A stretch of DNA of 64,000 nt from CAIYZT01 sp947461435 (GTDB lineage Bacteria > Pseudomonadota > Alphaproteobacteria > Rhodobacterales > Rhodobacteraceae): NCBI GenBank assembly GCA_965284435.1, contig OZ260083.1:3286001-3350000 (forward strand), in the 5' to 3' direction. Numbering within the stretch: the first letter of the stretch is position 1; each line of letters starts with the position of its first letter. Positions 52,684 to 62,051 of the stretch are shown piece after piece. A program made the translations under genes and the position numbers. The notes beneath the pieces were generated by a model. It was given only the letters and a program-made list of their open reading frames with translations, was not told where the DNA came from and made no database searches.

Positions 52684-53742
52684 TCAGATCTTCAAGCTTT
52701 GGCCGTTTTGCCCTGCCGATTGTTCGGCCCGGTCAAGCACACTTTGAAGCATCGCCGCACGGGCGAAATCCGGGTCCGGGGCGTTTTCGTTTCGGATTGC
52801 ACCGATAAAGCGCTGATAAATATTTGCAAGAACGGGTGCTTCCACGTCGTGCCAGATCGCCTTTTGCACGTCATCGCCATTGCATAGTCGCAAGCGGCTG
52901 ATGTCCTTTTCCCATTGCACCTCGATCCCGCCCTTGTCGCCGTAAAGGCGCAATCGCAGATCGTTCAGATGTCCGGTGGCAAATCGGGTGGCAGAAACAG
53001 TGCCAAGGGCACCATTTTCAAGCACGAGCTGCATGGTACAACTGTCGTTTGCATCCAGCGGATAGTCGCCAATCCGATCCCCGGGCGCCTTGTGGAAAGT
53101 TGCCAAGCGGCATGAAACTTCGTCGGCCTTCAGTCCCGCCACGAAAAGGGCGAAATCAAGAATGTGAATTCCAACATCGCCCAAAACTCCCTTGGATCCA
53201 TGCTGCGTGGACAGACGCCAGAGCCATTGCGGTTCCTTGTCCCAATGACCCCATGCCGGCTGTGTCAGCCAAGATTGCAAATAGGACGCCTCAAAATGCC
53301 GAATGGTGCCAATGGCCCCGTCGCGCACCAGTTTCGCTCCCTGCTGCAGCGCCGCCACGTTCCGGTAGGAAAGGTTGACCATATTGATCACGCCTGCCGC
53401 CTTGGCGGCGGCGGCCATCTCTGCGGCATGCGCCGCGTTGGTAGCCAAAGGCTTTTCGCACAATATGTGCTTTGCGGCCTTCAGGATTGGCAGGCTGGTG
53501 GCATGATGTGCCGCATCCGGGGTGACATTTGTCACGGCATCAAACTCACCCCACGCCAATGCCTCGTCCAGCGAGGAGAAGCGGTGCTTCATGCCATGCT
53601 TGTCACAGAAGGCGTGCAGCTGTTCTGGGCGGGTATCCACCCCACCAACAAGGGTAACCCCTTCGATTTCCTTGAATTTTTCGGCATGATTGTTGGCCAT
53701 GCCGCCGGTTCCAAGGATCAGGATGCGGACAGGTTTCACCAT
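52684..53742 (-). CDS. thuB: Gfo/Idh/MocA oxidoreductase (ThuB-like)
   Basis: A 352-residue sugar dehydrogenase-type protein. The N-terminal Rossmann motif is ILILGTGGMANNHAEKF, with the catalytic EKPLATNAAHA (lysine in the family EKP) and the C-terminal GDVGIHILDFALF containing D and H of the active site. Together with the preceding ThuA-like gene it matches the thuAB pair of rhizobia, which metabolises 3-keto-sugars from trehalose, maltose and sucrose. The start overlaps the thuA stop by one base (TAATG). The ABC transporter that usually accompanies thuAB is missing. Confidence 0.82.
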   Translation of the reverse strand: MVKPVRILILGTGGMANNHAEKFKEIEGVTLVGGVDTRPEQLHAFCDKHGMKHRFSSLDEALAWGEFDAVTNVTPDAAHHATSLPILKAAKHILCEKPLATNAAHAAEMAAAAKAAGVINMVNLSYRNVAALQQGAKLVRDGAIGTIRHFEASYLQSWLTQPAWGHWDKEPQWLWRLSTQHGSKGVLGDVGIHILDFALFVAGLKADEVSCRLATFHKAPGDRIGDYPLDANDSCTMQLVLENGALGTVSATRFATGHLNDLRLRLYGDKGGIEVQWEKDISRLRLCNGDDVQKAIWHDVEAPVLANIYQRFIGAIRNENAPDPDFARAAMLQSVLDRAEQSAGQNGQSLKI

Positions 53743-54527
53743 TACCGCAACCCCGCTTCGCCATCATGGTGCAGCCGCGGCCCCCGTTCTGTGATCGGTT
53801 CCAAGGCGTCTTGCACCGGACGATTGGGCGCATCTGTTGGATCTGCAATGCGCGCCGCAGGATTAAAGGCCCATTGGACCCCGTTGGCTATGACGCGCTG
53901 AACATTTGCGTCATGATAGGTTGGATAGGTTTCATGCCCGGGCCGGAAATAGAAGATGTTACCCGCCCCCCGCTTGTACGTCAGGCCCGAGCGGAACACT
54001 TCGCCGCCTTGGAACCAGCTGATGAAAACGGTCTCCAAAGGTTCGGGAACACCAAAGGGTTCGCCGTACATCTCTTCGAATTCAATTTCAAAATGATCAG
54101 GCAATCCGGCGGCGATCGGATGGTTTCGCGAGGTCACCCATAGACGTTCACGCTCGCCCGCCTCTCGCCACGACAGATTGCAGGGGGCACCCATCAGTCG
54201 CTTGAACGGCTTGGAGAAATGTGCGGAGTGAAGGAAAATTATCCCCATACCGCCATGGACGGCATCGCACACACGCTCCACAATCTTGTCATCCACCGAT
54301 CCATGGGCGGCGTGGCCCCACCAGATCAGAACATCCGTTTGGGCCAGCTTTTCCTTGGTCAAACCATGTTCAGGCTCTTGAAGTGTGGCGGTTGTTGCAG
54401 AAATTCCCGCCTGCAGGTTCAGCGCGCCGGCGATCGTTCCGTGCATGGTCAAAGGGTACACCTCTGCCACAACCTTGTTCTTTTGCTCGTGGACGTTTTC
54501 GCCCCACACCGTCACGCGGATGACCAT
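53742..54527 (-). CDS. thuA: ThuA-domain protein
   Basis: A 261-residue ThuA-like protein with a class-I glutamine-amidotransferase-type fold but no obvious catalytic triad cysteine. The family stretches VLIWWGHAAHG, FLHSAHFSKPFKRLMG and GNIFYFRPGHETYPTYHD are clear. In rhizobia ThuA acts with ThuB on keto-disaccharides. GGGAGAG precedes the ATG at 54527; a start at 54611 adds unrelated residues. No regulator or transporter is adjacent. Confidence 0.88.
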   Translation of the reverse strand: MVIRVTVWGENVHEQKNKVVAEVYPLTMHGTIAGALNLQAGISATTATLQEPEHGLTKEKLAQTDVLIWWGHAAHGSVDDKIVERVCDAVHGGMGIIFLHSAHFSKPFKRLMGAPCNLSWREAGERERLWVTSRNHPIAAGLPDHFEIEFEEMYGEPFGVPEPLETVFISWFQGGEVFRSGLTYKRGAGNIFYFRPGHETYPTYHDANVQRVIANGVQWAFNPAARIADPTDAPNRPVQDALEPITERGPRLHHDGEAGLR

Positions 54528-54985
54528 TTCACTCTCCCAAGGTTTCTTTGCATCGGCTTTTCGTCTTGACGTTTGACATCCCATATGAAGCCGGCCCGAC
54601 ATTCGGTTCAAGTTTAAATTGATGGGCCGACTTGTCCTTTGGGGCGGTTGGCGGGGCCGTCCTTGGCTTTGGTGCCTAAGTGACGGGTTTTATCCTGCGT
54701 GATTGATCACGAACCTTGGGCTGGGATCTTGGGGATGGGCCGTGCCGTTTCAGACGGTACCATGCCAATTCGGATGACGACGGCGGAGCCTTTGATGCGG
54801 ACCTTTCGGGCGACGCGCGTTCTCAAGGGACCGAACGCCACAGTCAGAGGGACCAGAACACAAAAGGCCGAAAGGGATGCCGATTGCATCCATCGGAGCA
54901 GAAGATGAAACAGAAAGACCGAAGCAGGCGTTACTGCTTCGGTCAAATCCGCTAGATTATAGAAATCAACGATGCAGGTGGCCGA
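54528..54985. other. Intergenic region without a clear gene (458 bp)
   Basis: Short open frames of 60-80 codons exist on both strands, but none has a ribosome-binding site, signal or recognisable family. It contains the thuA promoter region on the right side of 54528 (A/T-rich around 54600-54625, TTCAAGTTTAAATTGA) and the terminator of the secreted-protein gene at 54914-54944. Nothing else is seen. Confidence 0.5.
54914..54944 (-). terminator. Terminator of the small secreted-protein gene
   Basis: GACCGAAGCAG (54917-54927) pairs with CTGCTTCGGTC (54934-54944) over GCGTTA. On the minus strand the stem is followed by TTTCTGTTTC, a U-rich tail. It lies 42 nt after the stop codon at 54986. Confidence 0.85.
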
Positions 54986-55195
54986 TCAGACCTTGCACTC
55001 GGGGTGCTCGATCAGGTCTTGCGGATCATCGCAGCCCGAACCGCCCGGAACGCGGGGCTTTTTGCGCTTGCTGAAATCATGCGACATTTCGAAAGCGTCG
55101 AACAGCCCCGAACCGACCATGGGTGCCGCGTGAACGGGCAAAGCGAAAACGGTCAGAAGGGCGGGGACGGTAAGCGCAAGAACGAATTTTTTCAT
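54986..55195 (-). CDS. Small secreted protein of 69 residues
   Basis: A signal peptide (FVLALTVPALLTVFALPVHA, cleaved near residue 24) precedes a 45-residue mature protein with SGLFDAFEMSHDF, the charged RKKPRVPGGSG, and two cysteines (GCDDPQDLIEHPEC) that could form one disulphide. GGAGAGAC precedes the ATG at 55195, and a terminator follows, so it is an independent gene. No family is known to me. It may be envelope-associated. Confidence 0.65.
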   Translation of the reverse strand: MKKFVLALTVPALLTVFALPVHAAPMVGSGLFDAFEMSHDFSKRKKPRVPGGSGCDDPQDLIEHPECKV

Positions 55196-55315
55196 GGCTG
55201 TCTCTCCAGAATTGGGTTGCTTCGTTCGACAATGATGATCGATTCTACCGCGCTGATCGACGGACCATGGCCCCGTGAAGTTGGAGAAAACCTTCAGACC
55301 AAGGACTGTGCCGCT

Positions 55316-55978
55316 TCAGCCCTTCAGATGTTCGCGGGCTAACATCGCCGCCTCGACACGATTGCGCAGATGCAGTTTTTGCAAGATCGACGTCATGTAA
55401 TGTTTGACCGTCTTTTCCTGAAGATCAAGGTTCAGACCCACTTCACGGTTTGACATACCTTGCGCAACAAGCCGCAAGATATCTTCCTCGCGCTTGGACA
55501 GATCGGCCAGCGGATTGGCCGGTGTGGGGGGGGTTCCATCGCGGCTGGCGCGCATATTCGCCAAAATGCGGCCGGCAAGGCCCGGTGCCACATGGGTTCG
55601 CCCGCTGGCGACATCGCGCAAGATCGACACCAATTCTTCCGCGCCAACACCTTTCAAGACATAGCCTTGCGCCCCAAGACGCAGGGCCTGCATCAAATCA
55701 TCCTCAGCCTCTGACGCTGTCAACATGACGACACGGGGCGGGTCAGCCTCTTGCATGATGGCAGCCAAGGCGGGAATTCCGCCCCCGCGCGGCATCGAGA
55801 TATCCAGCAAAACCATATTGGGCCGAAGGTCACGCACCATAGCGACAGCACGTTCACCGTCAGCAGCCTGACCCACAATGTTCATTCCGCCGATATCGGC
55901 CAAAGTGCGCGCCAAACCTTCACGATAGATCGGATGGTCGTCCACCAACAATATCCGCAACTCTTGATCGTCCATCAT
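55316..55978 (-). CDS. LuxR/NarL-type response regulator
   Basis: A 220-residue response regulator. Receiver domain: D13/D14, phospho-acceptor D59 (MVLLDISMP), T87 and K109. LuxR helix-turn-helix: about 155-215 (LSKREEDILRLVAQGMSNREV, cited in part; KTVKHYMTSILQKL). It overlaps the upstream kinase gene by 4 bp (ATGA), so it is the cognate partner. Target genes are not visible; the secreted-protein gene at 55.0 kb lies downstream. Confidence 0.92.
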   Translation of the reverse strand: MMDDQELRILLVDDHPIYREGLARTLADIGGMNIVGQAADGERAVAMVRDLRPNMVLLDISMPRGGGIPALAAIMQEADPPRVVMLTASEAEDDLMQALRLGAQGYVLKGVGAEELVSILRDVASGRTHVAPGLAGRILANMRASRDGTPPTPANPLADLSKREEDILRLVAQGMSNREVGLNLDLQEKTVKHYMTSILQKLHLRNRVEAAMLAREHLKG

Positions 55979-57375
55979 GACCTCTTCAATTCAATCGTCA
56001 TTCGCAATTCCGCCCCGTGAATCGCGCCGCCGTCACCATCTGCCCGGTTCAAAAACTCCAGCCGTCCGCCCAGCGCCTCTACCCGATCTTTCAATCCGGT
56101 CAATCCAAGACGCTCTGACCCAGCCTTGGGGTCGATGGGGCCCCCCGGTGGAAAGCCGGGCCCATCATCCAAGACTGACAGCTGCAGTTTGCCCAGATGA
56201 TAGCCGATCCGCAACTCTTGACCGCGCCCATCGGCATGTCGCCAACTGTTATTCAGACCCTCTTGGACAAATCGGTAAACGCACAGGCGCAGGGCCGAGG
56301 GAAGTTCGGGCAAATCTGTTTCTGCCCCTGAAATCCGGACGGCGGTTCCGGTGCGCGCTGCATGCGCATCAGCCAGACTTTCCAGAACCTGGCTCATATC
56401 GCGGCGGTCCAGGTCTGGTACAGACAGACCTCGCGACAGATTTCGAATTTCGGTGATCGCTTCGGTCACGGCCGAGCCGATTTCCAGCAGGTCGGACTTG
56501 ACGCGTTCATCTTTGGCCTGACTTTTCAAGGCATCCAGTCTTAGCGCGGCAAAAGCCATGTATTGGGCCGGGCCATCGTGCAGATCGGCCCCAATTTGGC
56601 GCAAGGTCCGCTCGCCCATGGTTGCAGAGCGTGCCGAGGCTTCTTGGATCTGCAGACGAAGGGAAAGGTTGCGCACCGACATGTCTTTCAAGGCAACAAT
56701 TTGCTCGTCAATCGTTCGGCTTCCGCGCAGAACGACCAAGAAAAGGGCAGCCCATATCACACCCATCACGCCCCCGACCCAAGCCCAGGTCAGGGCCCGG
56801 GCGCGTTGGATGTCGCCTTTCAAGGTGTCGGCAATTTCATAAAACTCGACGACGGCAATCACGTCACCGGTGGTTCGGTTGCGCACCGGTGCGTAGATTT
56901 CCAGCAACGGCACCCCAAGCCTCCGTTCTGCCGCATCTTCGATATCGCTGGTGTCTTCAAAGTCGCCCATGACGCGCCCCGACCAAGCACCCGTCAGGTT
57001 TTCCGTGGTGTCAAATCTTTGCCCGATAATGGATTTGTTGGAGCTGTCAGAAATCAGGCCGCCATTGCGCCAAACCTTGTAAGAGACGACCCTGCGGCCA
57101 AGTTCGGTTTGGTCCAAAAGCTGCGAGATGTCCTTTTTGGACCGGTCCGACAATGTTTCTTGTTGGGTCAATTCTTGCGTCAACGGCGCAACAAAGCTTT
57201 CCATGTAAAGCGCGGTGGCATTGGCCGTATTGCTGACGACCACCTCTTCGATCCGCTTGGCGACGACCGTCCCCACAGCCAGGGCCGCGGCAAGGATCAC
57301 GACACCGCCGAGCACGGCAAACTGCACGGCAAGTGATAGCCCCGCCCAACCGACGCGCCCATTGCGCTCTGTCAT
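55975..57375 (-). CDS. Sensor histidine kinase, NarX/DegS-type (HisKA_3)
   Basis: A 466-residue membrane kinase. Two membrane helices (about 14-37 and 197-216) flank a periplasmic sensor domain of about 160 residues. The HisKA_3 box is IGADLHDGPAQYM with H266, and the HATPase motifs follow (LNNSWRHADG, DDGPGFPPGG, GLTGLKDRVEALGG). The ATG at 57375 is preferred to a TTG at 57381. The ligand is unknown; the sensor fold looks like a Cache-type domain but that is a guess. Confidence 0.9.
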   Translation of the reverse strand: MTERNGRVGWAGLSLAVQFAVLGGVVILAAALAVGTVVAKRIEEVVVSNTANATALYMESFVAPLTQELTQQETLSDRSKKDISQLLDQTELGRRVVSYKVWRNGGLISDSSNKSIIGQRFDTTENLTGAWSGRVMGDFEDTSDIEDAAERRLGVPLLEIYAPVRNRTTGDVIAVVEFYEIADTLKGDIQRARALTWAWVGGVMGVIWAALFLVVLRGSRTIDEQIVALKDMSVRNLSLRLQIQEASARSATMGERTLRQIGADLHDGPAQYMAFAALRLDALKSQAKDERVKSDLLEIGSAVTEAITEIRNLSRGLSVPDLDRRDMSQVLESLADAHAARTGTAVRISGAETDLPELPSALRLCVYRFVQEGLNNSWRHADGRGQELRIGYHLGKLQLSVLDDGPGFPPGGPIDPKAGSERLGLTGLKDRVEALGGRLEFLNRADGDGGAIHGAELRMTIELKRS

Positions 57376-57473
57376 CTGCAAAACCCCTGTTGTTCAAGCC
57401 CAGGATAGTTGGGCAATGTCGAACGATACAGGGCCTTTCGTCTGAACGGCATTGGCGCACGGGGATCGTGCGG

Positions 57474-57914
57474 TCACTTGCCCAGATGGGACCGTACGAA
57501 GGATTGAATCTCGGAACCGGGCCGCGCGCCCGCCAATCGTGCCACCTCGCGGCCTGCGCGATACAGAACCAATGCGGGAATGCCTTGGATTCGTGCGCGG
57601 CTGGCGATTTCGGGATGATCTTGTGTGTTCAGCTTGGCCAGTCGCACATCGGGCGCAAGTGATTTGGCCGCCTTCGCAAATTCAGGGGCCATCATCTTGC
57701 ATGGGCCGCACCAAGGGGCCCAATAATCCACCAATAGGGGCACCTCGTCGGACCGGGTCGCCTTGTCATGCGACAACGTGCCAAGTTCGTGGACGCGCCC
57801 ATCGTCCAGGGCCTCGCCACAAGAGCCGCATTTTGGTCCCTTGGCCAAGTGATCCACCGCAACGCGGTTCATCTGCCCGCAAACAGCGCAGCAAAGTTTG
57901 ACGACGTCGGCCAT
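57474..57914 (-). CDS. trxC: Thioredoxin 2 (zinc-containing)
   Basis: A 146-residue TrxC-type protein. The N-terminal zinc module has C9-x2-C12 and C29-x2-C32, and the thioredoxin domain has the active site WCGPC (68-72) and the cis-proline region GIPALVLY. TrxC is usually induced by oxidative stress. The azlCD operon lies upstream on the same strand with a 59-bp gap. Confidence 0.93.
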   Translation of the reverse strand: MADVVKLCCAVCGQMNRVAVDHLAKGPKCGSCGEALDDGRVHELGTLSHDKATRSDEVPLLVDYWAPWCGPCKMMAPEFAKAAKSLAPDVRLAKLNTQDHPEIASRARIQGIPALVLYRAGREVARLAGARPGSEIQSFVRSHLGK

Positions 57915-57973
57915 GCCATCCTCACATTCCTAAAGATCTATATGTGTGGCGCCCGCGGTCTTGGTGCAAGGTC

Positions 57974-58294
57974 TTAGATCAGCGCAAAGACCAGACCATA
58001 GGCAAAAGACCCCAAAAGGGTGGCGACCACGACAGAGCGTGTGGACGCGTATCCTATCAAGACAGCCAAAACGCCTGCACCAAGCGGCAGTTGGGCCTGC
58101 CATGCGCCCTGCACGGACGGCAGGATTGACGCCACAAACAACGTCGCAATCGCCGCAGGCCCGGTCGACGATAGGAACCGCGACAGGGGCCCAACGGGAT
58201 TCAACTTGCTGAGATCCAGACGCGTCGGAACCAGTCGAAAGCCATAGGTGAAGGCCCCCACGATCAGGCACAGGATCAGGACCTCAGCTCTCAT
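57974..58294 (-). CDS. azlD: AzlD branched-chain amino-acid exporter subunit
   Basis: A 106-residue protein with three to four membrane segments (LILCLIVGAFTYGFRLVP, ATLFVASILP). It is the small AzlD subunit that works with AzlC to export branched-chain amino acids. The ATG at 58294 overlaps the azlC stop region by 11 bp and follows GGGGGG. The frame is open upstream into azlC, without homology. Confidence 0.88.
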   Translation of the reverse strand: MRAEVLILCLIVGAFTYGFRLVPTRLDLSKLNPVGPLSRFLSSTGPAAIATLFVASILPSVQGAWQAQLPLGAGVLAVLIGYASTRSVVVATLLGSFAYGLVFALI

Positions 58295-58991
58295 GTCGCC
58301 CCCCAAGGCCCAAAACGCCCGACAAGGCACCGGCAAGCATCCCGCCCAGTATACCGGCCGTTCCAGACCAAAACACTGTAAGGCCGATGGTCACGGCCGC
58401 CGCAATGGCAATAATCGGCAGTTGGGGTCTTGTCAGAATTGACAGGAGCAACGCCAGAAACAGGGCGGGCAACATGAACCCCAAGGCGGCTTCGATCACG
58501 GGATAGCCTGCCAAAGCGCCGCCGCCTGCGAAAGCCCCTATTGCGGTTCCCGCCAGCCATGCCGAATAGGCCCCAAGGCCCAAGCCCCCCATGAAGGGTT
58601 CTGAAAAGGTGCGCCCGCGGGCCAGATGGCCCAAGGCGGCGCCGAAAACCTCGTCTGTCAAGCCAAACGCCCAGATCCAGGCAAAACGACGCGCCGCATG
58701 CTCTCCCGCTCGTTTGATCAGCGCGGGGCCATAAAGCACATGGCGGATGTTCATGGCGATCAAGGGAAACGCCGCGAGCAACAGCGGCGCGCCCCCCGTG
58801 ATCAAGGCCAAGGCCAGAAACTGAGCGGCCCCAGCATAGACGATCAAGGACAGGGCAAAGGCCTCTGGCCCCGACAACCCTTGGCCGGTGGCCGAAACGC
58901 CAAATGCAAAGGCGATTGGGAAGTAGCCCAAGGCAATCGGCACAGAGGCCACAAGACCTTGGGCAAAGGTCGATGGAAGGTCTTTTGACAT
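58284..58991 (-). CDS. azlC: AzlC branched-chain amino-acid exporter subunit
   Basis: A 235-residue integral membrane protein of the AzlC family. Landmarks are ALGYFPIAFAFGV, LSLIVYAGAAQFLALALI and PLIAMNIRHVLYGPAL. It forms a two-component exporter with AzlD. There is no adjacent Lrp-type regulator. The start at 58991 lies 118 bp from the gcvP stop, on the same strand, in a GC-rich gap. Confidence 0.92.
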   Translation of the reverse strand: MSKDLPSTFAQGLVASVPIALGYFPIAFAFGVSATGQGLSGPEAFALSLIVYAGAAQFLALALITGGAPLLLAAFPLIAMNIRHVLYGPALIKRAGEHAARRFAWIWAFGLTDEVFGAALGHLARGRTFSEPFMGGLGLGAYSAWLAGTAIGAFAGGGALAGYPVIEAALGFMLPALFLALLLSILTRPQLPIIAIAAAVTIGLTVFWSGTAGILGGMLAGALSGVLGLGGRHES

Positions 58992-59109
58992 AAGCGCAAG
59001 GCCTAAGGGCCGCCGGGCCCCTCGTCAAGCACCTGAATGGGGCGGCCGAACGTCAGCCCGGCCCCGCCCTGATTTCAAAAAGCCGTGCCCGGATCCCTTG
59101 CCGCGCGCG

Positions 59110-61950
59110 CTATTCGGCAGCGTCCAGATAGCTGTCAACCGGGGGGCAAATGCAGGTGAGATTGCGATCACCCCAAACATTGTCAACCCGCCCGACCGGT
59201 GGCCAATACTTATCAACTTTGAAGGCACCCGGCGGAAAACAGCCCTGCGCGCGCGAGTATTTTCGCGACCAATCCGCAACAAGATCGCCAACGGTATGGG
59301 GCGCATGGCGCAGGGGGCTGTCTTCGGCACTGATCTGCCCTTGTTCAACCGCTCGGATCTCTTCGCGGATGGACAGCAAGGCGGTGATGAAACGGTCAAT
59401 CTCGGCCTTCGTTTCACTTTCCGTCGGCTCTACCATCAGCGTGCCTGCAACGGGCCATGACATGGTAGGCGCATGAAATCCATTGTCGATCAATCGCTTG
59501 GCAATGTCGTCTACGGTGATGCCCACGTCGGCGAAGGACCGCGTGTCCAAGATGCATTCATGCGCGACCCGGCCTTGATGGCCCACAAACAAGATCGGAT
59601 ACTGGCCTGACAGCCGCGCGGCGATATAGTTGGCATTCAAGATCGCAACCCGCGTTGCCTGTGTCAGCCCCTCTCCGCCCATCATCAGACAATAGGCCCA
59701 GGAAATCAGCAAAATCGATGCAGACCCATAGGGCGCGGCGGACACTGGCCCTTCGGTTCCGCCGGTTTGCTGGTGGCCGGGAAGAAAGGGGGCAAGGTGG
59801 GCCTTTACGCCGATCGGTCCCATTCCGGGACCGCCGCCGCCGTGGGGAATGGCAAATGTCTTGTGCAGATTCAAATGCGAGACATCGGCCCCGATGTCAC
59901 CGGGTTTCACCAGTCCGACAAGGGCATTCATATTTGCCCCATCCAGATAAACCTGGCCGCCAAAGTCATGGGTAACGCGGCAAATTTCCTTGATGGTTTC
60001 TTCAAAAACGCCGTGGGTAGAGGGATAGGTGACCATGCAGGCCGCAAGTCGGTTGCCAGCGGCAGCCGCCTTTGCGCAAAAATCTTCCATATCGACATCG
60101 CCGTTGGGCATGGCCTTGACCACCACCACCTGCATTCCGGCCATCTGGGCCGAGGCCGGGTTGGTGCCATGCGCCGATACCGGGATCAGGCACAGGTTGC
60201 GATCGGTCTCCCCTCGGGCACGGTGAAAAGCCTGAATGGTCAAAAGCCCGGCATATTCCCCCTGCGCGCCCGAATTGGGCTGCATCGAAAACGCATCATA
60301 GCCGGTGATTTCGCACAGCTTTTCCGACAGATCCTCAATCGCTTCGCGATAGCCCAGCGCTTGATCGGCGGGAATGAATGGATGCAACCCCCCAAATTCA
60401 GGCCAGGTGATTGGCATCATCTCGGCCGCGGCGTTCAGCTTCATCGTGCAAGACCCCAAGGGGATCATCGCACGGTCAAGGGCCAGATCCCGGTCTGACA
60501 GGCGGCGCATATAGCGCATCATCTCTGATTCTGCGCGGTTCATGTGAAAAACAGGATGGGTCAGATAGGCAGATGTGCGCAGCATCTCTTCGGAGAACCC
60601 AAGTTCCGCGTTGGCGGGCGGCGCATCGGCAATGCCAAAGGCCCGCAGGATCCGCCGCAGCACATCTTCATTCGTCGTCTCGTCCAACGAAATCCCGACG
60701 TGGTGGGTGCCGATCTTTCGAAAATTCAACCCTTCCAGACGGGCTCCTGCAAGGATCCCGGCCTGTCCCACGCCGACCTCTACTGTGATCGTGTCAAAAA
60801 ACGCCTTTGGCGGCAGGGTCGCGCCAGCATCCCGCAGAGCCTTGGCCAATCGGACCGTCAAGGAATGGACCCGTTCTGCAATGGCCCGAAGGCCCATGGG
60901 CCCGTGAAACACGCCATAAAAACTGGCCATCACGGCCAACAAAGCCTGCGCCGTGCAGACGTTGGACGTGGCCTTTTCGCGGCGAATGTGCTGTTCGCGG
61001 GTTTGAAGGGACAGCCGGTATGCCTTGTTGCCGTGGCTATCTATCGAGACGCCCACGATGCGGCCCGGCATTTGACGCTTATGTTCATCCTTGCAGGCAA
61101 AAAATGCCGCGTGCGGCCCGCCATATCCCATCGGCACGCCAAAGCGCTGCGAAGAACCCACCGCGATATCGGCCCCCATGGCGCCGGGTTCTTTCAGCAG
61201 ACAAAGCGCCAACAAATCGGTCGCGACAATGGCAATTCCCTTGGCCGCATGCAGCTTTGCAATCAGGGAGGTCAGATCACGCACGTGGCCCCAAGTGCCG
61301 GGATATTGAAATACAGCGCCGAAAACCTGCGAGGCGTCCATGTCTTCAGGATCGCCAACGACAACCTCAATCCCCAAGGGATGGGCCCGTGTCTGAATCA
61401 CGCCAATTGTTTGGGGATGACAATTCTCATCCACGAAAAAAGTCCGCGCCTTGGACTTGGTCACACGCTCGGCCATCGTCATGGCTTCGGCTGCGGCCGT
61501 CGCCTCGTCTAGGAGACTGGCATTGGCTATGTCCATGCCCGTCAAGTCGGCGACCATGGTTTGAAAGTTCAACAACGCTTCAAGTCGGCCTTGGGCAATC
61601 TCGGGCTGATAGGGGGTGTAGGCGGTATACCAAGCCGGATTTTCAAGGATATTGCGCTGGATTGCCGGCGGCGTGACTGTTCCGTAATAGCCTTGCCCGA
61701 TCAGGCTGGTCATCACAACGTTGCGTGCCGCGACTTTGCGCATGCGCGCCAGAAACTCGTGCTCCGACAGGGGGGCCCAGCCCAAAGGGATGGATTGCCG
61801 GATCGCGGAGGGAACCGTTTGGTCTATCAGCGCATCCAACGAGGCCGCGCCGATGACATCAAGCATCTGCGCCATTTCGTCCGGCGAAGGACCGATGTGG
61901 CGGCGGTTTGCAAAATCATATGGATCGTAAGAGGTTGGTGTAAACGTCAT
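59110..61950 (-). CDS. gcvP: Glycine dehydrogenase (decarboxylating), P-protein
   Basis: A 946-residue fused P-protein of the glycine cleavage system. The N-terminal RRHIGPSPDEMAQML begins the homology, and the PLP lysine lies in NLHKTFAIPHGGGGPGMGP in the second half. It decarboxylates glycine and transfers aminomethyl to the lipoyl arm of GcvH. The ATG at 61950 follows AAAGGG; earlier frame extension is unrelated. It is the third gene of gcvT-gcvH-gcvP, 101 bp after gcvH. Confidence 0.97.
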   Translation of the reverse strand: MTFTPTSYDPYDFANRRHIGPSPDEMAQMLDVIGAASLDALIDQTVPSAIRQSIPLGWAPLSEHEFLARMRKVAARNVVMTSLIGQGYYGTVTPPAIQRNILENPAWYTAYTPYQPEIAQGRLEALLNFQTMVADLTGMDIANASLLDEATAAAEAMTMAERVTKSKARTFFVDENCHPQTIGVIQTRAHPLGIEVVVGDPEDMDASQVFGAVFQYPGTWGHVRDLTSLIAKLHAAKGIAIVATDLLALCLLKEPGAMGADIAVGSSQRFGVPMGYGGPHAAFFACKDEHKRQMPGRIVGVSIDSHGNKAYRLSLQTREQHIRREKATSNVCTAQALLAVMASFYGVFHGPMGLRAIAERVHSLTVRLAKALRDAGATLPPKAFFDTITVEVGVGQAGILAGARLEGLNFRKIGTHHVGISLDETTNEDVLRRILRAFGIADAPPANAELGFSEEMLRTSAYLTHPVFHMNRAESEMMRYMRRLSDRDLALDRAMIPLGSCTMKLNAAAEMMPITWPEFGGLHPFIPADQALGYREAIEDLSEKLCEITGYDAFSMQPNSGAQGEYAGLLTIQAFHRARGETDRNLCLIPVSAHGTNPASAQMAGMQVVVVKAMPNGDVDMEDFCAKAAAAGNRLAACMVTYPSTHGVFEETIKEICRVTHDFGGQVYLDGANMNALVGLVKPGDIGADVSHLNLHKTFAIPHGGGGPGMGPIGVKAHLAPFLPGHQQTGGTEGPVSAAPYGSASILLISWAYCLMMGGEGLTQATRVAILNANYIAARLSGQYPILFVGHQGRVAHECILDTRSFADVGITVDDIAKRLIDNGFHAPTMSWPVAGTLMVEPTESETKAEIDRFITALLSIREEIRAVEQGQISAEDSPLRHAPHTVGDLVADWSRKYSRAQGCFPPGAFKVDKYWPPVGRVDNVWGDRNLTCICPPVDSYLDAAE

Positions 61951-62051
61951 CGAATTGCCCTTTGCAGAAGTGATCACCGGGCCAAACCGCCCAGAAGGTC
62001 GCACCAAAAGCCGTCGGCCGCAGGACGAAGGCCATCAAGGCACGGGCCAGA

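Noticed and set aside
54699..54955. Short open frames of 69-79 codons on both strands between thuA and the secreted-protein gene
   Set aside because: They lack ribosome-binding sites and conserved features, and two run through the terminator at 54914-54944.
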